Below, one piece after another: positions 17,134 to 25,429 of a stretch of 36,640 bases of DNA. The notes beneath the pieces are model-generated. The model saw only the letters and a list, made by a program, of their open reading frames with translations. It searched no databases and had not been told where the DNA came from. The stretch's first letter is position 1. Every line of letters starts with the position of its first letter. Origin of the DNA: a bacterium (GTDB taxonomy: Bacteria > Krumholzibacteriota > Krumholzibacteriia > LZORAL124-64-63); contig PIVY01000030.1 in NCBI GenBank assembly GCA_003353795.1, positions 1 to 36,640 of the forward strand. The letters are read 5' to 3'. Position numbers and translations under genes: made by a program.

Positions 17134-18930
17134 GTGGCCACATCCCGAGACACCTCCCGGACCGAACCCGTCGCTGTCTGGCGCCTGCTCGCCACGTACG
17201 CGCCGCTTTTGCACGGCCAGTACCTGAATCTCGCGGCGGTCTTCGCCCTCATGTTCGTTTCGACGGCCGTGAATCTGGCGATCCCCATCCACGCCGGTCG
17301 CTTCGTCGATGTCTTGACGCAGTCTGGAAACCTCACGGCCGACACGCGCCCGTTCTTCATCCTGGGTGCGCTCCTCATCGCCCAGTTGATCGGCAACTTC
17401 CTCTACCAGTACCTCAGCGCGCGGCTGGGTTTGCGGGTCGTCACGGCCCTGCGGCGTCGACTCTTCCATCACTTGCTGGCCCTGCCGTCCCTCTACTTCA
17501 CCTACAAGAAAGCCGGCGACCTTTCGAGCCGGGTCACCAGCGACGTCGGTTCCATCCAGCACCTGCTGACCAGCGGCATCGTGGCGCTGATCCGGGCCGT
17601 CGTCACCCTCGCCGGCGCCATTTTCCTGATGTTCCGCCTGAACGAGCAACTCACCGTGGTGGTGGTCTTGCTGGTGCCGGCCACTATCCTGCTGGTGTCG
17701 TTCTTCGGCCGTCATCTGCGCCGGCTATCCCGGCGCATGTACGACGAGCTCGGCGAACTGAGCAACCACGTCCAGGAGGTCGCCGGGGCGATCCGCGCCA
17801 TCAAGGTCTTCGGCAGCCAGGATCACGAGCAGACCCGGTTCCAGGGTCGCCTGGACAGCTTCCAGCAGGCGGGTCTGCGGCGTAGCCTCCTGTCGGCGGC
17901 TCTCGATTCCGGCGCCCAGATCCTGCTCTGGATCTGCATGATCACGGTAGTCGTTTACGGATTCTATCTTTCGGGCCGTGGAGAGGCCAGCTACGGCGAC
18001 CTGGTGGCCTTCCTGCTGCTCGCATTCCGCGTGGCGGCCCCCATGGGATCGCTCACCCATCTCTACGCGCAATCGCAGGGGGCAGCGGCTGCTGCAGCCA
18101 GGCTGGACGAGATCCTGTTGACAGCTCCCGAAAGCGACGCCATGGCGACCAGCGCGGCACCCGCATCCAGCGACGAGTCCGCCACGGCCGGCGCGGCACT
18201 CACGCTAGAAGGCGTGAGCTTCCGCTACGGCGAGGACGCGAGTTGGATTCTCGAGGACGTCAACGCCACCATCGCCTCGGGAGAGAAAGTGGCGCTCGTC
18301 GGACCCAGCGGCGCCGGCAAGACGACCCTCGCCTGCCTTATCCTGCGCCTGTTCGATCCCCAGGCGGGCCACCTCGCCCTGGATTCTCGCCCCTATCCCG
18401 AATTCGACCTCGCCGACCTACGCGGACGGATGGCCTACGTACCCCAGGAAGCCGTTCTCTATGACGCCACCATCGAGGACAACATTCGTTTCGGCCTCAC
18501 GACGGCGTCCGAGGCCGCCGTGCGCCTGGCTGCCGAACGTGCGCAGGCCCTCGAGTTCATCGAACATCAGTCCGAGGGCTTCGCGACCCTCATCGGTGAC
18601 CGCGGCGTCCGCCTGTCCGGAGGCGAGCGCCAGCGTCTGGCCCTGGCCCGCGCTTTCCTGCGAGACCCCGAGATCCTGGTTCTCGACGAACCCACCAGCG
18701 CTCTGGACGCTGCCAGCGAGGAGGCGGTGAGACAGGCTCTTTCCGCCCTGATGGAGGGACGGACCACCATCGTGGTGGCTCACCGCCTGTCCTTGGTGCG
18801 CGACCTCGACCGGATCATCGTCCTCGACAGAGGACAGGTAATCGAGACCGGCCCCCATCAGGACCTCCTGGACCGCAATGGACTCTACGCCCGCCTATAC
18901 CACCTCCAACAAGGAAGTGGCGAATCCTGA
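17134..18930 (+). CDS. MsbA-like ABC exporter (fused membrane and ATPase domains)
   Basis: The start is GTG at 17134 with GGGGCGAG upstream, giving 598 residues, a normal length for a half-size ABC exporter. Residues ~1-330 form a six-helix ABC-transmembrane domain. The ATPase domain follows, with Walker A GPSGAGKTT (~391-399), Q-loop VPQEAVLYD, signature LSGGERQR, Walker B EILVLDEPTSALD and H-loop VAHRLS. No N-terminal C39 peptidase is present, so a leader would have to be removed elsewhere. It could export lipid-linked glycan, lipid A or a peptide. The gene 110 bp downstream is a possible RiPP precursor, and lasso-peptide exporters are of this same type. The substrate is not determined by sequence. 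Confidence 0.92.
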   Translation: MATSRDTSRTEPVAVWRLLATYAPLLHGQYLNLAAVFALMFVSTAVNLAIPIHAGRFVDVLTQSGNLTADTRPFFILGALLIAQLIGNFLYQYLSARLGLRVVTALRRRLFHHLLALPSLYFTYKKAGDLSSRVTSDVGSIQHLLTSGIVALIRAVVTLAGAIFLMFRLNEQLTVVVVLLVPATILLVSFFGRHLRRLSRRMYDELGELSNHVQEVAGAIRAIKVFGSQDHEQTRFQGRLDSFQQAGLRRSLLSAALDSGAQILLWICMITVVVYGFYLSGRGEASYGDLVAFLLLAFRVAAPMGSLTHLYAQSQGAAAAAARLDEILLTAPESDAMATSAAPASSDESATAGAALTLEGVSFRYGEDASWILEDVNATIASGEKVALVGPSGAGKTTLACLILRLFDPQAGHLALDSRPYPEFDLADLRGRMAYVPQEAVLYDATIEDNIRFGLTTASEAAVRLAAERAQALEFIEHQSEGFATLIGDRGVRLSGGERQRLALARAFLRDPEILVLDEPTSALDAASEEAVRQALSALMEGRTTIVVAHRLSLVRDLDRIIVLDRGQVIETGPHQDLLDRNGLYARLYHLQQGSGES

Positions 18931-18951
18931 TATCATGAGTATCTTTTCATA

Positions 18952-18980
18952 TTGACAATCTGAATGGAACGGGATATCAT
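18952..18980 (+). promoter_or_regulatory. Near-consensus sigma70 promoter before the small peptide gene
   Basis: TTGACA (18952-18957) matches the -35 consensus exactly, the spacer is 17 bp, and the -10 is TATCAT (18975-18980, 5 of 6). It sits in a local AT-rich pocket inside GC-rich DNA. The octamer GATATCAT occurs at 18929-18936 and again over the -10 at 18973-18980, 44 bp apart, a possible pair of regulator sites. Confidence 0.8.
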
Positions 18981-19000
18981 ATTCCCTACTGGGGGGAATA
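18980..19000. promoter_or_regulatory. Inverted repeat at the probable transcription start
   Basis: TATTCCC (18980-18986) and GGGAATA (18994-19000) form a perfect 7-bp inverted repeat with a 7-nt spacer, directly downstream of the -10 box. It could be an operator or a 5'-UTR hairpin controlling the peptide gene. Confidence 0.45.
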
Positions 19001-19040
19001 GGCTCGACTATTCAAGCCGTGCACAGTGGAGGAGACCGAG

Positions 19041-19187
19041 ATGCGCAAACCCTACGAATCGCCCGCGCTTTGCTGCCAGGAAATGCAGCTGGGGGTATTT
19101 GGCACCTACGGTGATGGCGGCGGTGGCAACACCGACGAGATTACGCCTATCAAGGTTGTCGAACGTCTCCAGATGCGGATGGACTAG
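19041..19187 (+). CDS. Small peptide, candidate lasso-type RiPP precursor
   Basis: The gene encodes 48 residues: start ATG at 19041, ideal ribosome-binding site GGAGG at 19028-19032, stop TAG at 19185-19187. It has its own near-consensus promoter and a strong terminator. The N-terminus MRKPYESPALCC carries YxxPxL (Tyr5, Pro8, Leu10), the motif by which lasso-peptide leaders bind their RRE partner. Downstream, LGVFGTYGDGGGGNTDE offers a lasso-like core. If cut before Gly24, Thr22 sits at position -2 and Asp32 is ring residue 9; if cut before Gly18, Asp25 is residue 8 but Thr is not at -2. The 24-31-residue tail is long for a lasso peptide. No RRE protein or transglutaminase-like protease is in the window, so it may be an orphan. 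A non-RiPP small protein remains possible. Confidence 0.7.
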   Translation: MRKPYESPALCCQEMQLGVFGTYGDGGGGNTDEITPIKVVERLQMRMD

Positions 19188-19221
19188 TCCGCGGACGAGA
19201 CCGATTCCCACGGAATAGATT

Positions 19222-19249
19222 CAGCCGAACTCCACACGGAGTTCGGCTG
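19222..19249 (+). terminator. Terminator of the small peptide gene
   Basis: A perfect 12-bp stem (CAGCCGAACTCC with GGAGTTCGGCTG) with an ACAC loop, followed by TCTCTTT, lies 35 bp after the peptide stop. It is also positioned to end transcripts of the convergent hem operon. Confidence 0.88.
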
Positions 19250-19292
19250 TCTCTTTGGGCTTCAGCTTTGGCCCGCCAGGACCCGCGGATCG

Positions 19293-20582
19293 TCAGGATT
19301 TCACCAGTTCCGCCAGGACCGCGGCGAGGTGATCGACATCGTCCTCGGTCATGGCCGCGTTGAGGAATCCGACCTCCCAGCCCGAGGGCGCCAGATAGAC
19401 CCCCCGTTCCAGCGCCGCCTCCTGCAACCGTCCGTACCGCGGCATGGCGTCGGCGTCCACGGATTCCACCTGTCGCGGAGCCTCCGGACCCGTGCCCAGC
19501 CAGAAGATCGACCCCTGGCGAACGAACGCGATGCCGGCTTCGGCCGCGGCCGGTGCCACGACGGCCTCCAGGCGCTGCCCGAGGGCCTCCAGCTTGTCGT
19601 GCACGTTCTCCTCGCGCAGGACCCTCATGGCCGCGGCCCCGGCCGCCATGGCCACGGGATTGCCGCTGAGGGTACCCGCCTGGTAGACATCGCCCAGAGG
19701 AGCCAGTCGCTCCATGATCTCGCGCCGGCCACCGAACGCACCCACCGGCATGCCGCCGCCGATGATCTTGCCGAAGGTGGCCAGGTCGGGTGAGACGCCG
19801 TAGAGGCCCTCGGCTCCGGCCAGGCCGACCCGGAAGCCCGAGATGACCTCGTCGAAGATCAAGAGCGCCCCATGTTCGCGGGTGATCTGCCGCAGGAACG
19901 CCAGGTACTCCGGGCGTTGCTTGAGCAGTCCCGAGTTGGCCGGCAGCGGCTCCAGCAGGATGGCCGCGATGTCGCCCCCACGCTCGGCGAAGAGGTCTCG
20001 CAGGACCTGCTCGTCGTCCAGAGGCACCACCACCGTATCGGCCACGGTCCCGGCCGTGACGCCAGCCGAGCTGCTGACCCCGAAGGTGGCCAGGCCGCTA
20101 CCGCCGGCGACGAGCAACGCATCGCTGTGGCCGTGGTAGCAGCCGGTGAATTTGACGATGAGGTCGCGGCCGGTGAACCCGCGCGCCAGACGCACGGCCG
20201 ACATGACGGCCTCGGTTCCACTGCTCACGAAGCGCACCATCTCCACGGCGGGATAGGACTCGATCACCAGCTCGGCGAGGGTGATCTCCGCCTCGCAGGG
20301 AGCGCCGAAGGTCATGCCGCGTGCCACGGCGCCGTTCACCGCCTCGAGCACGGTGGGATGGCCATGGCCCAGGATCAAGGGGCCCCAGGAGCCGCAGCAG
20401 TCGAGGTACTTCTGGCCGTCGGCGTCCCAGAGGTAGGCGCCCTCTCCCCGCTCGACGAATAGAGGATCACCCGGGACGGCGCCGTAGGCGCGTACGGGCG
20501 AGTTCACCCCTGCGGGCAGGAGCTCACAGGCGCGTCGATACAGTTCCGACGACTTCTTCCGCGTGTGTCCGTTCCCGCTCAA
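19293..20582 (-). CDS. hemL: Glutamate-1-semialdehyde 2,1-aminomutase
   Basis: The enzyme converts glutamate-1-semialdehyde to 5-aminolevulinate in the C5 haem pathway, in the cytoplasm, using PLP/PMP. The 429-residue length is normal. Family marks are LLPAGVNSPVRA near the N-terminus, SSGTEAVMSAVRLARGFTGR, DEVISGFRVG for the cofactor-binding Asp, and the PLP Lys272 in FGKIIGGGMPVG. The start is TTG at 20582, overlapping the hemB stop by 4 nt and preceded by AAGGAGG, so translation is probably coupled. It is last in the hemC-hemB-hemL order. Confidence 0.96.
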   Translation of the reverse strand: MSGNGHTRKKSSELYRRACELLPAGVNSPVRAYGAVPGDPLFVERGEGAYLWDADGQKYLDCCGSWGPLILGHGHPTVLEAVNGAVARGMTFGAPCEAEITLAELVIESYPAVEMVRFVSSGTEAVMSAVRLARGFTGRDLIVKFTGCYHGHSDALLVAGGSGLATFGVSSSAGVTAGTVADTVVVPLDDEQVLRDLFAERGGDIAAILLEPLPANSGLLKQRPEYLAFLRQITREHGALLIFDEVISGFRVGLAGAEGLYGVSPDLATFGKIIGGGMPVGAFGGRREIMERLAPLGDVYQAGTLSGNPVAMAAGAAAMRVLREENVHDKLEALGQRLEAVVAPAAAEAGIAFVRQGSIFWLGTGPEAPRQVESVDADAMPRYGRLQEAALERGVYLAPSGWEVGFLNAAMTEDDVDHLAAVLAELVKS

Positions 20583-21601
20583 AGCCAGCCCTCCTTGAGC
20601 ACCTCGCGGCCGTGGTACGTGATGAGGATGTCCGAACCGGCCCGGGCGAAGGCGTACAGGTTCTCCACCGTCAGGCGGGCCTCGTCGATGAGACCGGCCT
20701 TGGCGGCGGCCTTCACCATGGAATATTCGCCGGACACGTTGTAGCAGGCCACCGGCAGGTCCACCGAGTCGCGAACCATGCGGATGACGTCGAGATAGGC
20801 CAGTGCCGGCTTCACCATGACGATGTCGGCGCCCTCCTCCACGTCCAGCTCCACCTCGCGCAGGGCTTCCAGGGCGTTGCGCGGGTCCATCTGGTAACTG
20901 CGGCGGTCGCCGAAGCTGGGCGCCGAGTCGGCGGCCTCACGGAACGGTCCGTAGTAGGCCGAGGCGTACTTGGCGCTGTAGCTCATGATGGCCACGTCTT
21001 CCAGACCCTGCAGATCCAGCGCCACGCGGATGGCGCCGACGCGGCCGTCCATCATATCGCTGGGCGCCACGATGTCGGCGCCGGCCAGGGCGCAGGCCGA
21101 GGCCATGCCCGCCAGCAGCGGCAGCGTATCGTCGTTGAGCACCTCTTCGTCCTCGATGACGCCGCAATGACCGTGGTCGGTGTAGGCGCAGAGGCAGATG
21201 TCGGCCGACACCAGCAGGTCGTTGCCGAAGTTCTCCTTCAGCATGCTGATGGCCGTGGGCACCGGTCCGTCGGGATCCATGGCGCCCTCGCCGGTGGGCG
21301 ATTTGTCGCTGGGCAGGCCGAACAGCAGGCAGTGCTTGATGCCAAGCTTCAGGTCCGCTTCCACGGTGTGCAGCAGCTTGTCCGGGGTCTCGCGCACGAT
21401 ACCGGGCATGGCGCCGATGTCCTGGCGTTCGTCGGTGCCCGGAATGACGAAGTGGGGCTGACAGAACATGTCGGGGTGCAGGCGGGTCTCGGCCGCGATG
21501 TCGCGCATGGGACCCGAGCGGCGCAAGCGCCGAGGACGCTGCAGACCGGGCGCGGGGATCTCGAGATCGTCGTCTTGCAGATGGTCGTGATCGTGGCTCA
21601 T
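20579..21601 (-). CDS. hemB: Porphobilinogen synthase (5-aminolevulinate dehydratase)
   Basis: The enzyme joins two 5-aminolevulinate molecules into porphobilinogen. The 340-residue protein has the zinc-type cysteine triad Cys136, Cys138 and Cys146 in DICLCAYTDHGHCG, rather than the Asp-rich magnesium version. Catalytic lysines lie in MSYSAKYASAYYGPFR and MVKPALAYLD. The first residues, MSHDHDHLQDDD, form a His/Asp-rich extension that might bind metal; it precedes the conserved RRLRRSGPMR. It follows hemC by 47 bp and overlaps hemL by 4 nt. Confidence 0.96.
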   Translation of the reverse strand: MSHDHDHLQDDDLEIPAPGLQRPRRLRRSGPMRDIAAETRLHPDMFCQPHFVIPGTDERQDIGAMPGIVRETPDKLLHTVEADLKLGIKHCLLFGLPSDKSPTGEGAMDPDGPVPTAISMLKENFGNDLLVSADICLCAYTDHGHCGVIEDEEVLNDDTLPLLAGMASACALAGADIVAPSDMMDGRVGAIRVALDLQGLEDVAIMSYSAKYASAYYGPFREAADSAPSFGDRRSYQMDPRNALEALREVELDVEEGADIVMVKPALAYLDVIRMVRDSVDLPVACYNVSGEYSMVKAAAKAGLIDEARLTVENLYAFARAGSDILITYHGREVLKEGWL

Positions 21602-21648
21602 GAGGTCACCTCGGGGTTCGGGTCAGCGGCGAGATGTCACGGTGTTGT

Positions 21649-22575
21649 TCACGGGGTCTCCTCGCCCACCAGGCGAGCCAGCACGGCCGCGGCCGCCGCC
21701 GCCGGGTCGGGAGCGAGTGCCTCGGCGTGCACGAGGCCTCGGGTGGCGCGATCGAGGGCGGCTTTGAGATGCACTCCCTCGGGACGCAAGGTGGCCAGGC
21801 ATCCCAGCGGCAGGTTGCAGCCGCCGGGAATGGCAGCCAGGACGGTACGCTCGGCTGCCACGCACTGCGCAACCTCGCGATTGTGCAGGGCCGCCAGCGC
21901 GCCCGGCATGGGTCCTTCGACGTCGGTGAGGTCGGCCGCACGCACCTGCACCGCCAGGGCGCCCTGAGCTGGCGCCGGCAGGAAGGACTCGGCGTCGAGC
22001 ATCTCCACGATCATGGGCGCCGGATCGATCTTCAGGCGCACGAGACCGGCCTCCGCCAGAATGATGGCATCGTAGTTCCAGTCGCCGGGATGGCTGCCCG
22101 ACAGCTTGTCCAGCCGGGTGGGAACGTTGCCGCGCAGGTCGGTGATCTCCAGGTCGGGCCTCATCGCCAGCAGCAGGCAACGACGTCGGGCCGAGCCGGT
22201 TCCGACCACGGCGCCACGGCGCAGGGGCAGACTCGGCGCTTCGGGGTCGTGGGCCTCCGGCCGCATCACCAGCGCATCGCGCACCGGCCCGCGGCTGGGA
22301 ACCGCCCCGACCACCAGGCCGGCCGGCGACTCCGTGGGAAGGTCCTTGTGCGAGTGGATCGCAAGATCGATGGTACCCTTCAGGAGGGCCGACTCGATCT
22401 CGCGAGTGAACGCACCGACACTGCCCATGTCGGCCAGACTGCCGACCTGATCCTTGTCGCCGCTGGATTCGATGATGACCAGTTCGGCGTCGATCCCGGC
22501 CTTTTCAGCCAGGAGCGCCTTGATATGATTCGCCTGCCAGAGTGCCAGGTCGCTGCCTCGAGTGCCGATCCGCAT
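21649..22575 (-). CDS. hemC: Hydroxymethylbilane synthase (porphobilinogen deaminase)
   Basis: The enzyme polymerises four porphobilinogens into hydroxymethylbilane. The ATG at 22575 follows GGAGG and gives 308 residues starting MRIGTRGSDLALWQ, the family start; an upstream in-frame start is rejected. Visible hallmarks are the catalytic Asp78 in LAIHSHKDLPTE, GTGSARRRCLL, LRGNVPTRLDKL, and Cys253 in IPGGCNLPLGC, which carries the dipyrromethane cofactor. It is the first gene of the operon. No hemD follows, so uroporphyrinogen-III synthase must be elsewhere. Confidence 0.96.
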   Translation of the reverse strand: MRIGTRGSDLALWQANHIKALLAEKAGIDAELVIIESSGDKDQVGSLADMGSVGAFTREIESALLKGTIDLAIHSHKDLPTESPAGLVVGAVPSRGPVRDALVMRPEAHDPEAPSLPLRRGAVVGTGSARRRCLLLAMRPDLEITDLRGNVPTRLDKLSGSHPGDWNYDAIILAEAGLVRLKIDPAPMIVEMLDAESFLPAPAQGALAVQVRAADLTDVEGPMPGALAALHNREVAQCVAAERTVLAAIPGGCNLPLGCLATLRPEGVHLKAALDRATRGLVHAEALAPDPAAAAAAVLARLVGEETP

Positions 22576-22667
22576 CCGGGGCCCTCCTTTTCTCCTACGA
22601 GAGGGGTGTGGATCCTGCAAGAGTAGTACGCCAACGATGATCTGCAAACCCGCCAGCGTCCAGGGTA

Positions 22668-22696
22668 TTGCCAAACGGGGTGCCCCGCACTAGGAT
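22668..22696 (+). promoter_or_regulatory. Candidate promoter for the OmpA-family gene
   Basis: TTGCCA (22668-22673), a 17-bp spacer and TAGGAT (22691-22696) lie 57 bp before the ATG. The spacer contains the inverted repeat CGGGG-TG-CCCCG, which might be bound by a regulator. Confidence 0.45.
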
Positions 22697-22752
22697 CGGC
22701 GGGTTCCTGAACCCATGGTGACGGTCGCTAGAATGAACGAGGAGACAAGGAC

Positions 22753-24240
22753 ATGCACCGGTTCCTGTTGCAGCTTGCACTGGCTATCGTGGTGATCGCC
22801 ACGGCCGTGCCGGCCCCCGCGGCAGACCTTGCTGGGCGATGGGGTGTCCAGTTGGAAGGCGGCTACTGGAAACTGGTCGACGGCCAGTGGGACTACTCCA
22901 ACATGCACAGTTTCACCGGCTTATCGGTCCGCAAGGGGATCACGGACACCTGGCTGGCCGAGCTCTCGTACCGTTATGGCACCATCCGCCCGGGCGTCGC
23001 CGACCCCACCCAGGACGCCGGCTGGACCACCGAGAGCTTCGGAACCCTCGTCACCGAGATCCACAATCCGACCCTCACCGCCCAGTACATGTTCTTCCCG
23101 GGTTCCCGGGTCCGGCCCCACGTCGGAGCCGGCCTCGGCGTGACCTCCTGGCGGGTCCTGGAATCCAATTCCGACCCCGAGTTCTTTCCCGACGGGACCA
23201 CGGTCCTGGGGCGGCGGCTGGGGAGCGATGCCTACGAGTCACTCAAGAGAACGAATTTCACAATTGCTCTTGAGCTGGGTGCGGAGTGGTTCGTTTCCGA
23301 CGCGTTCAGCCTCCGCCTGGGCGGTCGCTATCACATCCTGGCCGGCAACGACCTCGACAACGTGGGACTCAGCAGCCAGAACTCGTTCGATTCGTGGGAA
23401 TACGTCGACGCCAATCAGGGCCTCGCGCAGGGATACCTGGGCGCCACGCTTTGGTTCGGCGGCGAAAAGGACTCGGACAAGGATGGGCTGATCGACAAGT
23501 ATGACGCCTGCCCCCGCGCCGCCGAGGACTACGACGGTTTCGAGGACGAGGATGGCTGCCCGGACTACGACAACGACCGCGACGGCATTCCCGACGGCGA
23601 CGACCCCTGTCCCCTCGATCCCGAGGATCGCGACGGGTTCCAGGACGACGACGGCTGCCCCGACCCGGACAACGACGGCGACGGCATCATCGACGCCAAC
23701 GACGGTTGCCCCGACGACGCCGAGGACAAGGACGGATTCCAGGACGCCGACGGCTGCCCCGACCCCGACAACGACGGCGACGGTGTCCTCGACAACCAGG
23801 ATGCATGCCCCGACACGCCGCCGGGAGTCGCGGTGGACGACCGTGGCTGCGAGGTGGTGGTCCAGGCCGCCGTGGTGGTGCCCCTGGTGGTGCCGGTCGA
23901 CGAGAGCATGATCCTCGAGGGCGTCGCATTCAAGAGCGGCAGCGCCCAGCTCACCGCCGAATCCATCGGCGTGCTCTCACGTGTCGCCGGACAGCTGCAG
24001 GACAACCCGGACGTGAGGGTCGAGGTCCGCGGCCACACCGATTCCACAGGATCGGCGGAGACCAATCGTGACCTTTCCCACCGGCGCGCCATGGCTGTTC
24101 GCGACGTCCTGATCCAGCTCGGCGTCTCCCCCAGCCGTGTCACCGCCGTCGGCTACGGCGAAGACAGCCCCATCGACCGCAACGACACCCGCGAGGGCCG
24201 CGCCAGAAACCGCCGCGTCGAGTTGCACAGAATCGACTGA
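22753..24240 (+). CDS. OmpA-family outer membrane protein with TSP3 calcium-binding repeats
   Basis: The 495 residues divide into four parts. A signal peptide (MHRFLLQLALAIVVIATA, cleavage near APAAD) comes first. A beta-barrel follows to about residue 235, with alternating aromatic strands. Thrombospondin type 3-like repeats (DSDKDGLIDKYDACP, DNDRDGIPDGDDPCP, DNDGDGIIDANDGCP, DNDGDGVLDNQDACP) occupy about 240-358, each with Asp-rich calcium sites and Cys. A C-terminal OmpA domain starts near 390 and includes VRGHTDSTGSAETN and LSHRRAMAVRDVL, which binds peptidoglycan. It should tether the outer membrane to the cell wall. It is transcribed alone, divergent from hemC, with an RBS of GAGGAGACAAGG before ATG. 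Confidence 0.93.
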   Translation: MHRFLLQLALAIVVIATAVPAPAADLAGRWGVQLEGGYWKLVDGQWDYSNMHSFTGLSVRKGITDTWLAELSYRYGTIRPGVADPTQDAGWTTESFGTLVTEIHNPTLTAQYMFFPGSRVRPHVGAGLGVTSWRVLESNSDPEFFPDGTTVLGRRLGSDAYESLKRTNFTIALELGAEWFVSDAFSLRLGGRYHILAGNDLDNVGLSSQNSFDSWEYVDANQGLAQGYLGATLWFGGEKDSDKDGLIDKYDACPRAAEDYDGFEDEDGCPDYDNDRDGIPDGDDPCPLDPEDRDGFQDDDGCPDPDNDGDGIIDANDGCPDDAEDKDGFQDADGCPDPDNDGDGVLDNQDACPDTPPGVAVDDRGCEVVVQAAVVVPLVVPVDESMILEGVAFKSGSAQLTAESIGVLSRVAGQLQDNPDVRVEVRGHTDSTGSAETNRDLSHRRAMAVRDVLIQLGVSPSRVTAVGYGEDSPIDRNDTREGRARNRRVELHRID

Positions 24241-24343
24241 TCTTCGCGTCCGTCCGGGGATCGCACACAACAACGCCGCCCGGAGCCCGCAAGCGACGCT
24301 CTTGGCGGCGTTGGTGTGTTCGGTCCCCGGAAGGACGCAAAGA
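24241..24343. terminator. Large inverted repeat filling the gap between convergent genes
   Basis: Arms 24241-24280 and 24304-24343 are 40 nt each and match at 35 of 40 positions when one is reverse-complemented, with a 23-nt loop. The element begins right after the OmpA-family TGA and ends right before the stop of the opposite gene. It would form a long hairpin on either transcript, so a bidirectional terminator or 3'-end stabiliser is the natural reading. Confidence 0.75.
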
Positions 24344-25429
24344 TCACCCTATGCCGCGGGATTTGAGGCGGGGCCGGATGTCGAAGACGGCGAGCTTGGC
24401 GAGGCGGTGGATCGGGTTGGCGGGGAAGAGGACGATCCGCTCGTTGTGGAACATCTCCGGATCCCAGAGGCGTTTCATGGACGTGGCCCCGCGCAGGATG
24501 TCCACGCCGGTAAGCCCGATCTCCAGCCCGTGCTCGATGGTGCGGCAGAGCAACCACTTGCCCGGCGACCCCTTCTCGTGGCCCGGCCGATACGCGATGT
24601 TGTACGCGCAGTAGACCCCGTGGTGGATGTATCCGAGCAGGTGCGCCACGAGGGAGCCGTCGACCTTCAGCTGGGTGAGCAGCGGGTCCAGCGGCGAGCC
24701 CGCGCTGAGGACCCGGCGCATGAACTCGATATTGGCGGGATTGCCGAAGAACGCGTAGCCGGCGGACTGCTTGGCGCTGGCGGTCTCCAGTTCGATCATG
24801 GCGTCCAGCCGGGGCGCCACCTCCGCCGCTCCCCGCAGGAACTGCAGCTCCCATTCTCCCCAGGTGTCGAAGACCTTGTAGCGGGTGCGCATCTCGGTGC
24901 GGAACTTCTTTTTCAGTCGCTTCTCGAACTCCGGCCAGGGTTCTCCGTTCAGGGGCACGAACGGCAGATCCGACGATGGTTCGCGACCGACCCGGCTGCC
25001 GGCAGCCGGCGCCGTTGCGGCGGTCGGGCTGTCGGACGGTACCTCTTCGAGCCGGACCATACGATTCCAGCCGGTGGCGTCGCGGAGGTGATTCCAGAGC
25101 GCGCGATGGGCCTCCAGATCGTCGGGTCGCGCCAGGAACTGGACGCGGTCGCTGGTGACGTTGCCGACGAAGCAGAGCTCGGTCGCCGGGAGTCCGTAGT
25201 ACTGGCAGCGCTGCTCGACCAGGGGCGCGGCGGCGCGCAGGCGCTGGCCGTCACGCAACACCGCCACGTACGGCCGGCCGGCGGCGCCCACGGTGTCGAG
25301 CCAGGCCGACAGCCACTGGTGCGCCAGGAACGGATTGGCACCGGGCATCTCGGCCAGCAGTTCGTTCCAGGCCTCGCCGAGTTCGGCGAAATCCTCGCGG
25401 GAGCGGACGACGTGCACCTGGGCAGTCAC
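24344..25429 (-). CDS. FemAB/CelD-like GNAT acyltransferase
   Basis: The 361-residue protein has the double-GNAT pattern of Acetyltransf_6 (CelD/BioF2-like) proteins. The N-terminal half has FAELGEAWNELLAEMPGANP and HQWLSAWLDTVG. The C-terminal half has SAKQSAGYAFFGNP, then LKVDGSLVAHLLGYIHHGVY and a conserved end with IEHGLEIGLTGVDILRG. Such proteins transfer acyl or aminoacyl groups and are often found near polysaccharide genes. Its ATG overlaps the deacetylase stop by 4 nt, so it is coupled to that gene. The acyl donor is unknown. Confidence 0.8.
   Translation of the reverse strand: MTAQVHVVRSREDFAELGEAWNELLAEMPGANPFLAHQWLSAWLDTVGAAGRPYVAVLRDGQRLRAAAPLVEQRCQYYGLPATELCFVGNVTSDRVQFLARPDDLEAHRALWNHLRDATGWNRMVRLEEVPSDSPTAATAPAAGSRVGREPSSDLPFVPLNGEPWPEFEKRLKKKFRTEMRTRYKVFDTWGEWELQFLRGAAEVAPRLDAMIELETASAKQSAGYAFFGNPANIEFMRRVLSAGSPLDPLLTQLKVDGSLVAHLLGYIHHGVYCAYNIAYRPGHEKGSPGKWLLCRTIEHGLEIGLTGVDILRGATSMKRLWDPEMFHNERIVLFPANPIHRLAKLAVFDIRPRLKSRGIG

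Noticed and set aside
22592-22620. TTGCAG-17-TAGGAG promoter-like pair before hemC
   Set aside because: It would start transcription inside the ribosome-binding site, leaving almost no leader; more likely chance.
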